This document shows positions 21,198 to 22,748 of a stretch of DNA of 22,748 nt, piece after piece (position 1 is the first letter of the stretch; each line of letters opens with the position of its first letter). The stretch spans positions 1 to 22,748 of IMG/VR virus record IMGVR_UViG_3300037090_000039. One strand, given 5' to 3'. This DNA comes from a virus. Both the position numbers and the translations under genes were made by a program. Below the pieces are notes generated by a model. It worked only from the letters and a program-made list of their open reading frames with translations. It searched no databases and was not told the origin of the DNA.

Positions 21198-21215
21198 ATG
21201 GGGTAAAAACCCCAT
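21198..21215 (-). repeat. GC-rich stem-loop between two virion genes
   Basis: ATGGGG and CCCCAT form a perfect 6-bp stem around a 6-base loop. On the minus strand it follows the stop of the large virion gene by 6 bases and precedes the ATG at 21161 by 36. The loop, rather than the downstream side, holds the T-run, so it is a weak terminator at best. Confidence 0.4.
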
Positions 21216-21221
21216 CAAACC

Positions 21222-22748
21222 TTATAAATACGTAGTTTTGACCCCGGCGGGGGTAACGTAAACCCGCCTTCCGAAGACACTTGGGGTGCTTCCACTGTAT
21301 CGGACGGCAATAGCACGGCCTGTATGCTGGCCACTACCTTCTTCTGTGGTTACACTAATGTAGTCTTTGGTCGTGACGTTGGTATTGGTAGGAATGAGGG
21401 ATAGGTCGGAAACTTGAGTATAACAAACCGACCCTTCCCCCGAAAGGGGTGGGAAGTGTTGAGGGATGTTGTATCCCATGAACCGCTTTGGAATATTACA
21501 TTGCCCGATGTAGGGAAGGTAGAGTTGTCCTGTAAGCGTTAGTGTAGGCAGAGTGCTCGGAACCCCCCCGCTTCCACCTGAAGACCCAAGGGCGTTGCTT
21601 CCAAACAAGCTTGCACCCGCTGGGTCAAACGTCGCATCAACGGGGGTCAGGGTGTAAATCAGATTGTAGTTGGCATCAAACAACTCGGATTTTAGCGTCC
21701 ATTTTTCGTTAGCAATATTGATTGGAAATGGAATTTGAACGACACATGCCCCGGGAGAGTACCCATAGTCCCCATAGTTTTTCATGGATACATTAGACAA
21801 CATCACTTCACAATTGACAGGGACAACTACGAGTGCCCCATAATAATCGTGGAGCGGGGTGAAGAAAAGTTTCGGAGCATCCCCGGGAGAGAATACTCTA
21901 CTCGTTACCTTATCCGAGACAACTACCTCCCCCAATTTTAATCCATATGTAGGGTCATAATCTTTTTCGCCTTGAATGCCGTCCGAGGAACTCGTCAAGA
22001 AAAACATGACCTTGGCCATGTCTTCTTTATCTTTATTCACAATCATATCGGAGGTTAAAACAAAGAGGACGTTTTCCTCGACAAAGATGAAGTTGGAAGT
22101 GTATCCTACACCAGAGAACTCACTAAACTCGGCTGCGTCATATGGATAGTAGTTACTATCATTGACTACCTCAACGGCTCCTGCTTTTACGATGACGTAC
22201 GAATTTCCATCTGCCGCCGAATAATCGGGGGTAGGGCGTATAATCATTGAGTTCAGTCTTGGCTTGTTGCTGAAAATCAAATTGAGAGATGCCGAAGATG
22301 CAAACCAATACTGATTGATATGGTCTTGATTGGCAAAGACACCGAGGGTAGAGAAATTCTTGTTGGCGGTTATGGGGTCAACTAAAAGTTCGCTTGGCCC
22401 AAGGACCGTATCATCAATTAACTCGAAATTGCCGGGATAAATGTTACTTCTGGCGTACAGTTTATGGCGGGCTACGTAACCCGAGAACGTATTGAGATTT
22501 CGATACACAATATCCACATAGGATTTCTTCATCAAAGAAGCAGACCCAGCCGCATCAACGTATTGCTGATAAGGGTTAGATGCACTAAGAACAGTGATAC
22601 TACCTGTTACTTTCGATGCCGTGTAATGTAGGATTGTTCCAAACCCAGAACCCTGAACCAGACTATAGGTGAATGGATTCGTATGAATAATTCGACTTCC
22701 TGTTACTGCCTGAATTGTAAAATTGCTGGCTGTTACGGGATAACGATT
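21222..22748 (-). CDS. Large virion structural protein, 5'-truncated by window edge
   Basis: The frame is open without a stop from 22748 to the TAA at 21222-21224, so the TTG at 22535 and ATG at 22532 are internal and the true start lies outside. The visible 508 residues are rich in Ser, Thr, Tyr, Val, Gly and Asn with few Lys, and look beta-strand rich. A Gly/Ser-rich linker (GSSGGSGG) separates the last 120 or so residues, which may be a separate domain. There is no catalytic motif. Composition and position before the terminase genes suggest a neck, tail, baseplate or fibre-type virion component; no specific family was recognised. Confidence 0.75.
   Translation of the reverse strand, partial: NRYPVTASNFTIQAVTGSRIIHTNPFTYSLVQGSGFGTILHYTASKVTGSITVLSASNPYQQYVDAAGSASLMKKSYVDIVYRNLNTFSGYVARHKLYARSNIYPGNFELIDDTVLGPSELLVDPITANKNFSTLGVFANQDHINQYWFASSASLNLIFSNKPRLNSMIIRPTPDYSAADGNSYVIVKAGAVEVVNDSNYYPYDAAEFSEFSGVGYTSNFIFVEENVLFVLTSDMIVNKDKEDMAKVMFFLTSSSDGIQGEKDYDPTYGLKLGEVVVSDKVTSRVFSPGDAPKLFFTPLHDYYGALVVVPVNCEVMLSNVSMKNYGDYGYSPGACVVQIPFPINIANEKWTLKSELFDANYNLIYTLTPVDATFDPAGASLFGSNALGSSGGSGGVPSTLPTLTLTGQLYLPYIGQCNIPKRFMGYNIPQHFPPLSGEGSVCYTQVSDLSLIPTNTNVTTKDYISVTTEEGSGQHTGRAIAVRYSGSTPSVFGRRVYVTPAGVKTTYL
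21223..21230 (-). promoter_or_regulatory. TATTTATA motif at the end of the large virion gene
   Basis: The minus strand reads CGTATTTATAAGG and overlaps the last codons and stop of the upstream gene. It lies 61 bases before the ATG at 21161, in the same orientation as the other copies. Because it is inside coding sequence, this copy is the least secure. Confidence 0.35.

Noticed and set aside
21222-22535. A complete gene starting with TTG at 22535
   Set aside because: The same frame stays open to the window edge with protein-like composition, so the gene begins outside the window.
1-22748. CRISPR arrays, tRNA genes and insertion sequences
   Set aside because: No regularly spaced direct repeats, no cloverleaf-capable gap, and no transposase motifs or terminal inverted repeats were seen by eye.

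Overview
The window looks like part of the genome of a large tailed phage of the T4-like (myovirus) kind that infects a Gram-negative host; the host genus cannot be read from the sequence. The evidence is a minus-strand head-assembly block in T4-like order: a large virion protein running off the right edge, a zinc-ribbon protein, terminase large subunit (gp17-like), portal (gp20-like), several core or head proteins, a gp21-like prohead protease, and a scaffold candidate. Genes are packed tightly with ATGA and TAATG stop/start overlaps. No tRNA, rRNA, CRISPR array or insertion sequence was seen. No gene-free stretch reaches 300 bases; the longest gap is about 80.

Layout. Positions 1-1863 (plus strand) hold four small unrecognised genes, the first cut by the left edge; the fourth carries a possible zinc knuckle. 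At 1843-1863 they converge and overlap with a minus-strand block that fills the rest of the window. Positions 1843-9608 (minus) are an accessory region: a DNA methyltransferase, an HNH endonuclease, two small unknowns, a pyrimidine-dimer-glycosylase-like (MSMEG_6728-type) protein carrying an apparent zinc-finger insertion, a TonB/TolA-like envelope protein, a small zinc-finger protein, an ADP-ribosylglycohydrolase, an RlaP/YcgL-like nucleotidyltransferase, a homing endonuclease, an HD/DUF5662-like protein, a short Tat-signal-like protein and a GMP reductase. Positions 9656-22748 (minus) are the head and packaging module, interrupted by a Vsr-like homing endonuclease at 15962-16621.

How the genes work together. 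The right half packages DNA and builds the prohead: terminase, portal, protease, and core proteins with repeated Leu/Ile-x-Glu motifs of the type cut by gp21-like proteases. The left half appears to modify host or phage nucleic acids, nucleotides and the envelope. The coupled group of zinc-finger protein, ADP-ribosylglycohydrolase and nucleotidyltransferase is the best candidate for an undescribed counter-defence or RNA-repair unit.

Regulation. An 8-base motif, TATTTATA, appears in gene-sense orientation upstream of five genes (857, 7807, 16621, 18815 and 21161). It is the reverse complement of the T4 late promoter core, and is offered as a candidate phage-specific promoter element. All family assignments come from reading motifs by eye; no database search was run.
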